From Neopestalotiopsis rosae (Eukaryota; Ascomycota; Sordariomycetes; Amphisphaeriales; Sporocadaceae): a stretch of 64,000 bases of DNA. The first letter of the stretch is position 1. Each line of letters starts with the position of its first letter. Made by a program: the position numbers and the translations under genes. The stretch lies in assembly GCA_023078685.1 (NCBI GenBank), contig JALGAS010000002.1, positions 2,542,001-2,606,000 of the forward strand, read 5' to 3'. Shown piece after piece: positions 44,750 to 57,400 of the stretch. The notes beneath the pieces were generated by a model. It saw only the letters and a list, made by a program, of their open reading frames with translations. It made no database searches and was not told where the DNA came from.

Positions 44750-45544
44750 GGTGTATATGTGTGGAATGAATGGGCGCAAAAGGGTGTTGCGGAGGTTGTG
44801 AAAAGAGTCGCGTGCTTGCTTGAGGGAAGATGCGGATGTTATTATTATCGAGCGCCCGCAGAATGTTCTTACAGTCTCTGGACCTTCAAATTTTTGGGAG
44901 CTCGGGTGCTATCGGACGGGATCCACCGAGAAGCTATGACGGACTTACATCGGACCTCATGTACAACTCGGAATGAAGCTACCCAGGATATCATATCAAA
45001 CAATTCATCAAGATGATTATTTTCAAGAAAAAGCATGTTGGTAGATGTAATTCTGCTTAGCTAGCACTATCATGGCACAATTGTCTGAAGACTTGTCGCG
45101 TGGTATGCGAATCTCGAGGTCTAGCTCTTTTCGAGATACATGTTTCCTCAAGTACCTAACCAAGCTCACTATAAGAGCCATTGAAGGCAACGCCACAGCG
45201 AGATCGCAGCCTCGCATCTTTCCGCCACATGCTGCGTCTTGCGCCAATTGGAACGACAACTGCTAGAACTCTAGGCGCTGGAGCTCACTTCAGTTAGGTA
45301 AGCTAGGGAGCCCACCCCAGTCAGTCTAGACCCAAGACCTTCTAGCTCCCCAGCACTCTGTCAGCCTCGAGGAATTTCACATTCCAGCCGCGACAACTCC
45401 CTTCACCACGCGCGGTGTATCCACGAGAGTCAACTTTCCCGACGTCAACACCCGCAATCACCAGCGCATACATCATAACGAACGCGCAAACACCTCAAGT
45501 ATCTTCGGTTTCGTGGTTTCTGACCGCGACAAATCGCCGTCGCC
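44750..45544. promoter_or_regulatory. Divergent promoter region, Mge1 / RPB3
   Basis: 795 bases between the start codons of two housekeeping genes transcribed away from each other. At 45022-45029 lies TTCAAGAA, a perfect TTCnnGAA heat-shock half-element pair about 275 bases upstream of Mge1, but without a clear third unit. No reading frame supported. Confidence 0.5.
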
Positions 45545-46674
45545 ATGGATTACGATGCGATGGATATGGACATGGACACCTCGGGTCCCTCTGTCAAGAT
45601 CTCTGAGGTACCCATTGAGCCCTGATGCCGTCCTTGTGACCAGTCCAGCGGGAACTGATGAAATCAAACAGGCCGACAGCACACACGTCAACTTCGAGCT
45701 ATCGAACACCGATCTTGCCTTTGCCAATGCTCTGCGGCGCATCATCATGGCCGAGGTTCCTACCGTCGCCATCGATCTGGTCGAATTCCATATCAACACC
45801 TCAGTTTTGGCCGACGAGTTCATTGCGCACCGTCTTGGTTTGATCCCCCTCGACTCTAGAGATATCAAGGACATGATGATGCCTCGGGACTGCGAATGCG
45901 ACGGACACTGCGATAAATGCAGCGTTGTTTTGACTCTCCATGCTAAGTGCACTGGCGACGAGATTATGAAGGTCCACGCCAACCAGTTTGAAATCAGCCC
46001 CGAGCGCGTCAATCAGACGGTTGGAACCCCTGTCATCACCGATCCTGATGGTCTTGGCCCGTTGATCTGCAAACTGCGCAAAGGTCAAGAGCTGCACATT
46101 GAGTGCATTGCCAGAAAGGGCATTGCAAAGGAACATGCCAAGTGGATGGCTACTTCGGCGGTCGGCTTCGAATACGATCCTCACAACAAGCTTCACCATC
46201 TTGACCTCTGGTACGAGGCCGACCCAGCAATGGAATGGTGAGCACATCCTGTGGTATCTAATCTGATATATCCTGTCTAACGTGAAGCACAGGCCCAAGA
46301 GCAAGTACGCTGACTGGGAAGATCCCCCGCAAGAAGGCGAGCCGTTCGACTTCGATGCTCTCCCTGAGAAGTTCTATTTCGAAGTTGAGGGCGTTAGTAA
46401 TCTGGACCCAGATGGTATCATCAAGGAAGGAATTCAAGAACTACAAGAAAAGCTTGCACGAATCATGCAGGGACTCGGCGACTCCGAAGGTCTGGACGGA
46501 CAACAATATGATGGTCCTCAGAGCCCTGGAGGCGACATGGGCGGCCCTCCACCATGGCAGAGCGAAGGTTACACCACCCCGTACGGAGGTGGCAATCAGA
46601 GCGCTTGGGGCGGTGCTCAAACTGCGTATGGCACCACGCCTTACGGCAACTCTGGTGGAAGCGGATGGAGTTAA
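45545..46674 (+). CDS. RPB3: DNA-directed RNA polymerase II subunit RPB3
   Basis: Alpha-like assembly subunit of RNA polymerase II, partner of RPB11. Model: join(45545..45607, 45672..46237, 46293..46674), 336 residues; introns of 64 and 55 bases (second with CTAAC branch). The N terminus is Met/Asp-rich, followed by VNFELSNTDLAFANALRRIIMAEVPTVAIDLVEFHINTSVLADEFIAHRLGLIPL, the alpha-subunit dimerisation motif. Zinc ligands are in CECDGHCDKCSV, with GKGIAKEHAKWMATSAVGFEYDPHNKL-type C-terminal wording visible. The last 60 residues are Gly/Gln/Tyr-rich (YGGGNQSAWGGAQTAYGTTPYGN), a filamentous-fungal extension. The alternative, the Pol I/III subunit RPAC1, is excluded by the cysteine cluster and length. 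Confidence 0.96.
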
Positions 46675-47507
46675 AAGCTGCAAAAATTACAGCGGTTCAA
46701 CCGAGCTGTTGGAAAGGAAGGCACTTGAAAATTTGATGAGCCGAATCGATGCATACTCATCAAGGCATACAGATGGCGTTTTGGCGTTGATTTTGAGAAA
46801 AAGTATAATTGCAAAATTCATGTCTGCACAACGAAGATCGCACTTCTCCTGAAAAGTTGCTTTCAACAGAAGGAAGCTGTTGGGAAGCAGCATCAAAGCG
46901 AGCGCATATCGCTGTGCAAGAGGCACATGATATGCCAAAGACAACGTGAGACACGCTCAATTCATTGCGAGTTTTTATCTATACGCGATGCTTGGAAGCC
47001 GGAGCATGGTACAGGAGCGGCCATACTATTCTATTTATTCATTGAATATAGACGTACTGTCCAGGAGGGACATGATGGCATGATTATTTCGATTTGGCAC
47101 TTCGAGAACCTTTATTCCGAGACATTAGGTACTTCGTGTACAGACACGGACCAGGCATCGATCTTGAAGCTCGCTGATGGTTTGTCCTACTGGACGATCG
47201 AAAGGAGTCTCGGCACCGAATCAATAGGAGAGAAAAACAATGCATACAGTCACTACTTGAATTTGTTTGATGCCTGATCTGACCAAAAGCCCGCAAAAAA
47301 CGCCCGCGAGTATGCAATGCATGTGCTGCTGAAGAAAACACGGGGAAAAAAGTATCTAGACCACCAACGCCAATGACCCTGGAATCGGGTATATATATGT
47401 TAAAGTCAACGTGCCTTTTCTTGGCCAAAACCTTGCGGTGATCCCATGTATCACGTGTGCCCGGATTTTTACACCCCATGCCTACAAACCAATTAATTCC
47501 TCGTGCC
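46675..47507. other. Convergent 3' flank, RPB3 / dicarboxylate carrier
   Basis: 833 bases between converging genes. No supported frame or element; presumably 3' untranslated regions and spacer. Confidence 0.6.
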
Positions 47508-48685
47508 TCAAGCATCCGGAATTCCCATGAATTTTCTATAAGTCGAGCGATGCGCTTCTAGGAACAAGAATGTACAAATAGTTTGTCTGAGAGGTTTGAA
47601 CATAGTTAGCCGCATTGTCTCTTGTTATTCATGCATACATGCAATAATCAGGAACAAGGTTTGAGAAGGGGTTTTTTGTGTTTTGACTTACGGTCCCAAC
47701 CTTAAGAAGCTCGGCACCCAACCCTTGAACATCCACCTGACGCCCTCCTGCGCCGTGATGTCGCGCAGCAGCGCGACCATGCTCTGGCCTTTACCGCTGG
47801 CGCTCATGACGCGACTCTTGATCACGTCGACGGGGCTGCAGACGGTGGTGGCGACGAAGCCGGCCATGAAGCTGGCTGTGAAGTGGGTGGTGGTGGTGTC
47901 GCCCAGGGGCGTGTACTGCAGCAGGGCGGCCTTGATGGTGTCGTACGAGGCGAGCTGGCTGGCGTTCATGAGGGCGGCGCGCACGCTGTTGGGCCAGACG
48001 CCGCGGAACCACGACTTGGGCCCCTCCTCGCGCAGCATCCGCAGCATGCCGTCGAGGCCGTGCTTGTAGTGGCGGCGCTGCTCGGGGCCCAGGGCGCGGT
48101 CCTGCTGCATGCGCACGTTGGTCACGTCGGCGGCGTTGCCCGAGATGCCGCCCAGGAAACCCGAGAAGCACGACAGCCCAATCAGCAGCGGCAGCGAGGG
48201 CTTCTCGCCCTCGGGGGTGAACCGCTGCTTCAGATCCTCGTAGACGCCAAAGCGCACCGTGCTATACGTCATCTGCCGCAGGAGTGAGGCGGAGAGACCA
48301 GAGTACAGGCCCAGGATGCCCTCGTTTCGAATGACATAGCCAAAGGTGCCAACCATGGTGGTGGGAGCATTGCCGGAGCGCAATTGGAGGCGAACCTTGA
48401 CTATACAGCGGTTTGATCAGTCAGCAGAACCATTCAAGGTGTATAGTTATGTGTGTTGTTGCAGCAGGGGAGCAATGACGTACCCAAATCAAGAGGATGC
48501 GTCACGCATGCGGCGAAACTGCTTGCTGAACCACCAAACCAAAAAGGATAATGTATTTGCTTGGGGAGAGCCTTCTTCTGGCGTTTCGGCTTCGCGGCCG
48601 CGAGGTTCTCGGGGGCCGGCGTGGCAGCCGGCTGGTCTTGTGTTGCGACGGCCATCTTGTTGGTCATGCACGCGGTCGGTTGCAT
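47508..48685 (-). CDS. DIC1: Mitochondrial dicarboxylate carrier
   Basis: Inner-membrane carrier exchanging malate or succinate for phosphate. Model: complement(join(47508..47586, 47692..48400, 48484..48685)), 329 residues. The last exon of 79 bases was found by phase: after RLGP it gives QTICTFLFLEAHRSTYRKF, the expected sixth helix. Three carrier repeats are visible with signatures HPLDLVKVRLQ, GNAADVTNVRMQ and SPVDVIKSRVM. In the second signature Ala stands where Pro is usual (xPxD), leaving the DxxNVRMQ part intact. The N terminus before FWFGGSASSFAACVTHP is a 45-residue Ala/Lys/Gln-rich extension. ATGs at 48667 and 48655 (context AAGATGG) are plausible alternative starts. Dicarboxylate rather than oxoglutarate carrier is judged from the NVRMQ wording and is likely but not certain. 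Confidence 0.92.
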
Positions 48686-49593
48686 GCCCTTCACGGGGAG
48701 AAGAGAATAGGGAGGGCGGGCAAATAGGCTCGCGATAGGTGCCGCGGCTCTCGGCTAGCAATTCGAACTTCTAGTATTGATTGCCCTGTTGGAACATTAT
48801 TCCCAAGTGTTGTAACGTCTAATTCTTCGGCTTTAACGCTCCTCGGTGATCCTCGAAGCAGTGTAGACGGCGAAGCTTGCGCAGAGTGGTAGAGGCTGTA
48901 GTAGTAATAATTATACACAGATAAAGTATACGTGAGTAATCGAGGATCTTAGGATTATAGTGCCAAGGGTACAAATGCAGCAAATGAGAGAGAGGAGAGC
49001 TCGAGACTATGTAATGGCGATTAGAGGTGAGCACGATTCCCTCGGGAGAACCGGTCGTAGTTTTTCGTGCGGTTCTCCCGAATTCAGCTGCGGTAGCGGT
49101 TCGGGAGATAAGAGGAGGTAAAGAGACGAGGAAGCGCATTTGATCCACTTTACCATCCTTCGGCCGATGGGCTTGTAAGTATTTGGAGAGCGCTGCACTG
49201 CACTGCGAAACGACCTACAGTACGGGGTCATGCCATGCCATGGGATCAAACCCCCGCGTCATAGTGCAGGCTTTTTAGTGCATCAACTGTCACTCGCCAG
49301 TGTCGTCAGTGGTGACTCCAGTGATGTCCAGTGGTGGCTTTTTAGTGGTATTCAGCTTGCAAATGCAACAATGCCAGGCCAGGTGATTGGCTGCAGATGG
49401 GATTCTGGTCCGATGTCGTCAGGGTCCTCTGGTTCATCCGACACGCGCGACGCGGCTCCGAGCTTCTGGGCCCCCAATTGATGCAGCAACATGCCATTAA
49501 GCTCTGCAAGCCTCAAAAACTTTTTGGTCCTTGCAGCACGACAACGACATCACGACCGCGCTCGAGTTCGCCGACGTGCCCTGGCTCTTGAGA
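48686..49593. promoter_or_regulatory. Divergent promoter region, dicarboxylate carrier / mitochondrial PheRS
   Basis: 908 bases between start codons of two nuclear genes for mitochondrial proteins. Near-repeated GGTTCTCCCG/CGGGAGA words occur around 49040-49080 as an imperfect inverted repeat. No frame supported. Confidence 0.5.
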
Positions 49594-51152
49594 ATGTGGT
49601 CAACTCGCCTCAATGCGGCCTATGGCTGTGCGAGAAGATTTTCTCTGCAAAATCAGACATGCTGGAAAGGTGCACTGGGGCAGAGGATAGCTCAGCGTGG
49701 CTTGTCTTCTGGTCAGTGCCAATTATGCTACGCTCAAGAGGCGGGCGTTATTCAGAGCAAGCTCCAAAATAGTAGACCACTAACAGACCTTCAGCCTCGG
49801 CCCCAGCAACACCACAACCACACAAGACGATAGAGATCAATGGCAAGGAGTATAAAACGGACAATTGGTTCAACACGCCAACAAATATATTATCCAATGT
49901 GCCTCGGCGCTTGCACCTTCAGAAGGATCACCCCGTCTACATAACCCGCCAGATCATCGAATCCGTCTTTCCTTCGCCAACCTACAAGTACCACAACACC
50001 TTTGATCCGGTCGTCAGCACGCTTCAGAACTTTGACTCTCTTGGTTTCCCGTCCGATCACCCCGGTCGCGCAAAGTCAGACACGTACTACATCAACGAGT
50101 CGACGCTGCTTCGAACACACACCTCGGCGCATCAAGCTGATGTGTTTCGCGCGAACTTGTCGCCTGGTTACCTCATCAGCGCCGATGTCTACCGTCGAGA
50201 TGAGGTTGACAGGAGCCACTATCCAGTGTTCCACCAGATGGAAGGCGCCCGGAGTTGGGATCGCGGCTCTGCCGCTAGTGCATCCGGGGATATCTCCCAG
50301 CTCATCTGGTCGGATGTAGAAAAACTGCCGAAGCACAGCATGAAGGTCGAGGACCCCAACCCGCCCTACCATCCGGAGCGCAACCCCCTGCAGTCTGAAC
50401 ATCATTCACCCGACGAGGCCGAGGCCATTGGTGCTCATCTGAAGCGCTCGCTAGAGCTCATGGTCGTCGAGATCTTTAGCCGTGCCGCCCAGGCTGCCAA
50501 GAGGGCCGACCCCAATTTTGTGGATGAGCCTCTCAGAGTCCGATGGGTCGAAGCATACTTTCCCTTTACAAGTCCTTCTTGGGAGCTCGAGGTATACTAT
50601 GCCGGCGACTGGCTCGAGGTCTTGGGTTGCGGTGTCGTCAAGCAGGACCTCTATATCAATGCTGGCGTGCCCAACCAGCTTGGTTGGGCTTTTGGCATTG
50701 GTTTGGAGCGGATAGCAATGCTGCTATTCCAAATCCCTGATATTCGACTCTTCTGGTCGCAAGATAATCGCTTCTTGAACCAGTTCAATGGCGTCTCGGA
50801 TAACTTGGAGTCGCTGAGGCGCTTCGTCCCCTTTTCCAAATATCCCGGCTGCCCCAAGGATGTGTCGTTCTGGCTCAAGTCAACATCCGCCGCTGGTGGT
50901 AGTGTCAAGGCCAATGCTCATGACTTTCACGAGAACGATGTCATGGAGATTGTGCGCAGTATCTGTGGTGATACTGTGGAAGATGTCAAGCGCATTGATG
51001 ATTTCACGCACCCAAAGACGGGGAGGCGCAGTATGTGCTACAGGATCAACTATCGCAGCCTTGAGCGCACCTTGACCAACCAAGAGACCAACGAGATGCA
51101 TGACAAGGTCACTCAGGCCCTAATTGAGAAATTGGGCGTCGAGATCCGTTAA
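49594..51152 (+). CDS. MSF1: Mitochondrial phenylalanyl-tRNA synthetase
   Basis: Monomeric class II synthetase charging mitochondrial tRNA-Phe. Model: join(49594..49711, 49795..51152), 491 residues; the 83-base intron (CTAAC branch, acceptor CTTCAG) splits an Ala codon. Exon 1 gives a clear presequence, MWSTRLNAAYGCARRF ending near QRGLSS. Visible: DNWFNTPTNILSNVPRRLH and HPVYITRQIIESVF. Motif 2 region is SADVYRRDEVDRSHYPVFHQMEG, followed by WELEVYYAGDWLEVLGCGVVKQ. Motif 3 is GWAFGIGLERIAML with DIRLFWSQDNRFLNQF. A C-terminal anticodon-binding domain starts at KYPGCPKDVSFWL and carries HENDVMEIVRSICGDTVEDV. The order and length match fungal mitochondrial PheRS, not the cytosolic alpha subunit. 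Confidence 0.96.
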
Positions 51153-52575
51153 AATGACGAATCCAGATTCAGGTCATGAAATTGGCGTAGCTTTTGGTTA
51201 TATACAAATCCCTCTACCTGTACCTGTACCAACACATGTAAGTTTACTAAAGAATTTCGACGAAGACACGACCTACTTGTCTGTGCCTCATCAGCCATCA
51301 TTCGATGGCTTTGAGGCTGTACACCACAGAAGATACCTAGAGCTGGGCAGCCCAAAGAATGGAGGCTGAACTGTGAATTTGAGTATGGCGGTCATGATAT
51401 TTGCATGCTTGACCTGTGCGATTATACAGCGCGCAGTCACCTTGTTCTCCACATTCCACATGATGAAGCCATACTTTCTGGGTTATATTGTTTCACATGG
51501 AGAATATTTTGTTGTATGTTACAAACAGCGCCTCTCTAGTGTCTCCATACTCATAGCAGTAATGCGATGATCTGGCAGCTTTGGCAGTCTTTGCCATATT
51601 GTAAAATGAACAATCTCGATCTTGTCCCTCAGTCATTATGAATCATATATGTACGAATGATTACCCCGTCCCTCAATCCGTTACTTTTATCATTTAAAGA
51701 AATCTCTCACTCCCCAGCACCGGATATATGCCGGCGGGACTGCGGCCAGGGTAGAGTCACATATGTAAGCTCGCGGGTTAAGAATGCATGGGTGCTCAAC
51801 GCTCACTGCATCTTATCTCATTGCTTCCAGGTCTAGTCCAATATGTGTTACATATTGTGTGATCTGAAATGGAATATCCATCGGTGTCATCTTGATAGTA
51901 CAAGTGGTCGATTTCTGCGATATGAAAAAGGAATCAAAAATAATAATAATAAGAAAAAATCAACCTGCGTATGTAGAACAACAACTCTCGATAAGCTTTA
52001 AGAATGCCCAGTGTATACGTAGATAGTGCATATGTGATGAACGCGGAGAAGGACTATGCGACACCTTTCCCCAATCTAGTTGGACTAAAATCTCAACTTG
52101 ATATGTGCATTCGACCGGGGTCTCATGCAGTATGTAAGCCTGTCTTACACTCCAAGAAGAGGATCTTCTTCCCGAGTAGGTAATCCGTGTAATGCTAGCT
52201 ACATGTCTAGTAGGCATTAACAGAAACTGAATTGATTCGACGCATTCGTCCTCCGAGAGGTTCAGCAAGTGGAGTTCGAGATTAAAAAAAAAAAAAACGA
52301 TTCGCGGAGAAGTAATCCATTCTGGTACCCCAATCGTGTCGTGACCATATCAGATCATTACGGGTTCGCTGGTATACATCACGATCTCACCGTGCGTCTG
52401 AACACTGCCAGATGGTTTGCCTTCTTTGAATACAAATTTTTTCAGCGACCAGCGTTTCAAGTATTGATCCATCGATTCTGACAGCTGCTTTTTCTTTGTG
52501 CCATCTCATGTCAATACGAGATCTCGATAAAGTCGTCTGGATTCTTGTTAGCTTCCAGTGGGAAAACCAAACAAG
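51153..52575. other. Intergenic region before the P450
   Basis: 1.4 kb, AT-rich, with a 13-base A run near 52284-52296. No gene supported. An upstream ATG at 52508 opens a frame that overlaps the P450 start out of frame and stops at 52732; it matters only if it lies in the leader. Confidence 0.5.
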
Positions 52576-54407
52576 ATGGATACCATCCTCACAACTCGAT
52601 GGACATTGGTCCTCGGCGTCATTGCCACAGCTCTGTTTGCGACATACCATTACCTTCGACCTAGACCCATTCCTGGCATCCCGTACAATCGCGATGCGGC
52701 CGGAAAACTTTTCGGAGACATCCCAGAGATGATGGGATATGTCATGCGTACCAAACGCATCTTTGTAAGAGGTTTAACTTCCGAATATCACGACTGGGAA
52801 TTACTTATCCAAAGTTGCCTGACAAAAGAGAGACACTGACCTGTGGCCCGTGGACTTTTGTATAGTGTTGGCTCACGTCGCTCACAACACGCCACCAGAG
52901 TCCAATCGTACAGGCCTTTATCAAGCCCGGCGGACTTCCCTGGGTGATCGTGACGGACCCCTTTGAGAGCCAGGACATCCTGCTCCGCCGGGGCAAGGAG
53001 TTTGACCGCAGCGAGTTCTTTGGCGAGCTCATCGGCGGGATCCTGCCGGAGCAGCACATTCAGTTCATTTCGACCGACGCGCGGTTCAAGAATAATCGCA
53101 ACCTGATCAACCACTTGATGGCACCCACCTTTATCAGCGAGATCAGCGCGCCCGAGGTTTATAAATCCGTCAACACTCTGCTCAGATTGTGGCACCTCAA
53201 GTGCAAGCTGGCAAAAGGGCACCCCTTCTCGGCCCATCACGACATCATGTATGAGGCTCTCGACTCCGTATTTGCCTCGTCGTTTGGCCTAGAAGAGTCT
53301 GCCAGCAACACCATTCAACGGATCCAGGCGTTGGAGGGGTGGCGACCCGGAATCCCCGACCACGCCGACGAGCCTGTCGAGTTTCCAGAAGGCAGTGTCC
53401 CCGAGATCTTCTCTGCCATTCTCGTCCTGTCAAACTCAATCATGGATACCCAGCTGTCTCCGTTCCCAGTGCTCACGTCGTGGATCATTCGCAAATTCCC
53501 GTACATGAGGAAGGCCGAGGCGATCAAGGATCATTACATTCGCGACAACGTGGATGAATTCGCGCAGCTCATCCGCGAGGGCGATGCGAGGCCCAGGAGC
53601 GCCCTGCACTCGGTCCTGCTGCGCGAGCGCGACGTGGCGGCCAAGGAGGGCCGCGCGCCCGACTACCGCAGGCGAGCGATTTCCGACGAGTTCCTCGGCT
53701 TCATGCTGGCGGGGCACGACACGACCACGACCGCCATGGCCTGGGGCGTCAAGCTGATGACGGACCACCCCGCCGCGCAGGCGCGCCTCCGCGACGAGCT
53801 CCGGGCGGCCCTGCCAACAGCGGCGCAGGAGCGGCGCCGCCCCAGCTTTGCCGAGATCACCAAGGCGCAGGTCCCGTACCTCGACGCCGTCGTGGACGAG
53901 GTGCTGCGCCATGCCAACACGATCGCCTTTGTGGTGCGCCAAGCCCAGCAGGACAATAGCACCGTGCTGGGCCGCCACATTCCCAAGGGGACCAATGTCT
54001 TTCTCATGGCCAACGGCCCCGGCTACCTGGAGCCCAGCCTACCCGTCCAGGACGACGTGCGCAGCCCCGGGGCGCGGCGGACAACGTCCAAGTCAGCTCT
54101 CACGGGGGCCTGGGACGACGAGGACATTGGCGCCTTTTGTCCAGAGCGCTGGCTCCAGATGGATCCCGATACGGGCGTCGAGGTGTACAACCCCCAGGTA
54201 GGGCCCAGTTTGGCTTTTGGTCTGGGGCAGCGCGGCTGCTTTGGCAAGAGGCTCGCGCTGCAGGCCCTCCGGATTCACCTTGGTCTGATTTTCTGGGAAT
54301 TTGAGCTCCTGTCGACGCCAGCAGCACTGGGCGGATACGAGGCCGTGCAGCGGTTTGCGAGGGAGCCCACGCAGTGCTACATTCGCTTGAAGACGGCTAA
54401 TTTGTAG
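52576..54407 (+). CDS. Cytochrome P450 monooxygenase
   Basis: Membrane-anchored haem monooxygenase, 576 residues. Model: join(52576..52764, 52866..54407); the 101-base intron is phase 0. The N-terminal anchor is WTLVLGVIATALFATYHYL followed by the proline hinge LRPRPIPGIPYN. Helix I GFMLAGHDTTTT lies at about 341-352, helix K ExxR as EVLR at about 408-411, and the PERW segment in CPERWLQMDP. The haem-binding loop FGLGQRGCFGKRLA has its Cys near residue 520. All essential motifs are intact. An insertion rich in Gly, Arg, Ser and Asp precedes CPERW, as in several fungal clans. Substrate and CYP family cannot be told. No backbone synthase lies nearby; the OMT/FMO pair is about 28 kb away. Confidence 0.93.
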
Positions 54408-57400
54408 CAATCCTTTTTGACCCGTGCGTGCACGATAAATTCCCGTACTCTTTTGTAAATGATATCACATGCTTCTAGACGGATGATCAAAAATGCCAGA
54501 TTTTGGTTGCTACAATTTGGGTCTTGTGATTTCTTGACCGTCTTTTAGAGCATAAGTAAACGGCGATCGACAAAAAGTGGATCCATATGTACAGTCGACG
54601 ATCATGAAGAGTGACTTTGCAGGCACTTTAGTGACTAGAGAATTGGAATATAAAAGCTTCAACCGTCAAGACAGCCATGTTGAAGCCATGGCCTTGGGTG
54701 ATGGTTGGTATAACGAATAGGGGAATTTCATTGTTCTTGGCTGAGAGCATCATCACCCTCTTTTGTCGGCTGCCCAGCAACGAACTTTGCGAACGTGCTC
54801 CAGCCTCCTGAAAGGATTCATGGCTGACAGCAAGGCATATGAACCAAAGCAGATGAATTTGTAGGCAGATCTTTGCCTGTCCTGTTGAAGCAAGGGGGCG
54901 GGAACATGGTCAAACTAGTAAGCAATATCCCCGCAACGGCGAGCCGAGCACGTAACAACCTATTGGCTGCGGATTGCCGAATGTGGAAGGCGACCTAGCA
55001 GTGCGCTGAGCCCTATAGGTTAGGCTTATCGTATGGAGACGGATTGCGTGGCCGACGGCTGGCTTTGGGCTGGTAGTGGGGGTGCACAGGGCGAATGAAT
55101 AGCATAATGATCAACATGTGTGCTTCACGATACCAAGGGGATTGTTTGGTGAAACGATTTGCAGTCGTAGATGCATATTCCGGGGCATGATCATGTTGAT
55201 TCACAAAGACTGTTGCTGCATCTTGCCCATAGTATCATCATCATCAATACTGTATCGAATAATTAGATAGTGGCTGTCCGTCGCAGGCTTGGGATGAATC
55301 TGTCTTGTCAAGGTTTGAGGCGCTGCTTCCCTAAAACGGGTGGAGCAACACACTCTTTTTGGCAAAATTTGCACCCAATTCCCAAGGTGAGCTAGGACCG
55401 AAGGAAGGGTACATGTAGCCACTTGTGCGGCACTATTGCCTTTGGGATTACCGTAGGTTATTGATTCGCAAGCGACCTCAGGCTTGGAAGAAGGCTGTGT
55501 TGAAAGAAATAAGAAGAGTCATGACAAAAGCTGGCTTCAGCCGCCACTCTGGTGCAATTTCGTTCAAGGGAAGAGTTCAGTGGTGATTGCAGTGCTGATA
55601 ATGCGCGAGCTGGTCATGGATCGGTCTGGATCTCTTCAGAATGGAATGCCGACCAGTGGTTCCGGGCCAGTTGGTCAGATAGGCAAAGATAGGTCCAGCA
55701 GTTTCCAGGTGAAGTGTGTGTGTGAGTGTCTCCAGTGTCTGCTGTCTCGGAGAGATCCAGCGTCGTACAGTAGCGAGGTCGATCCGGGCCTGTGGGGGGC
55801 AAAGAGAGGCCAACGAGGCTGTGCAAATGCGAGTCAAGAGTCAGGGAGTACGAGCAAAACGTGGTAATTCGCCGACGAGGGATTTGTTGAGTGAAGCGGT
55901 TAATGAGGAGAAAATGCTTTTATCCACTGAGAAGAAAAGAAAAAGAGGGACTCATGAGATGCAACTAAAGTGACTAACCTTGAATCTCGCATATTGTCAT
56001 CCATGAATTGTCTCTGTCTTTTCCTTTTGGCTCCTATGATTCAGTGTTGAAACCTACACGTTGTCCATGGCGTTTGGAAGTGTCTGTCGGAGGTAGCCAG
56101 TTGCCAGTCGCACTGCAGCTACAGTTGAGTCCACTGGAGGTAGGTATGACCAGCCGGGATCTCTGGCGCGGGGGACCCGGCAACCCCACTACCGGTACCT
56201 GTCTGCTGTCTGCTGTCTGGTGCTCTGGCTGGTTTGGTTAGGCTGGGCAAGGAAACAAATTTGTGGTTGGTCTCTGATTCGTGTCCATGACCCGGCTATT
56301 CCATATTTCATAATCTGTTACAATACGATCAATGGAATGAATGAATGAACCGCAGCAGTCGGCCTACCGTCAGCAGGGCTCTTTTTTCCAAGTAATGCGC
56401 TCGCATTCCCTCGGATAGCATGGACGCAAATGGCTTGGTCGTGACATCAAGCGGAATGAGCCAAGCCAGGCGTATGATCGAATTCTCTGCGAAGAAAAAA
56501 AGCTTTTGTCGCTGCGCCTGCCACTGGTGGCAAGTGACATTGGCCAAGACAGGGCCTTTAGAGTTAATCGTTGGAATAAAGCCGGCCCCCGTGTGAGCAT
56601 GCAATGGAGATTTGAATTGCTAGTAGTGCCACTTGTGAGGACGTCAGCCGGCAGTGAAGTTAGATTACCTTTACTTGACTACCGAGTAAGCCGGGCATGC
56701 CCATGAGTCCGTCCGTAATTGCTGATTTTTTTTTTTTTTCTTTTCTTTAATGACTGAATTGCAAGTGTGTACGAGCATACCATGTGTTGCCGCCGCGTCA
56801 TGCAGTGCTCGTGTTCTCCGGAATTATACATGGTATAAGGATCTTCTGCGATTAATACAATAGTTCGCTCTCGTATATTTGGTGGATTGTTTACACAGAG
56901 AAACGAGGATGATAGTGCTCACAAAGATCTTAGAGTATCCGCAGCTGCGTAAGAGTCGGATGGCTTTGCCAGAGAATTGACCATGACCGACAAAGCCTCA
57001 ACGCCTCTATCTTTCCCCGCAAGATGTTGCATGGATACGTTCTTTAGCGTCAAGCTTGTCTAAATGTTTAGCCAAGATACACGTATAATGTACTCTACAG
57101 TCTCAGATATCCATCGAGGCTGGGCTTGTGTTGAGCGAGGAGGGTCATGGTGAAATCGTGGCAATCCCATAGTACCTGTAGAGCACTGCATACTGCTGCA
57201 CTGGGTGTCACTGCAAGGTACGATACGACCAGAAATGTCGGGTGCACTAGCGGTCGCAGCGGCAAGCATCTGTACCGTGGGGTGGGGTGAACCACTGGAA
57301 ACAAGAAGCTCATGTGGGGATTTCAGTTTGCGGTGGCATGCTGAAGTGACTGCCCAGTGCCCACAGCCTCCCCCTGGTCGCTCGAGGCCTGTCTGTTTGG

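Noticed and set aside
47791..48287. Frames on both strands within the dicarboxylate carrier
   Set aside because: Shadows of a GC-rich coding exon; the carrier frame carries all signatures.
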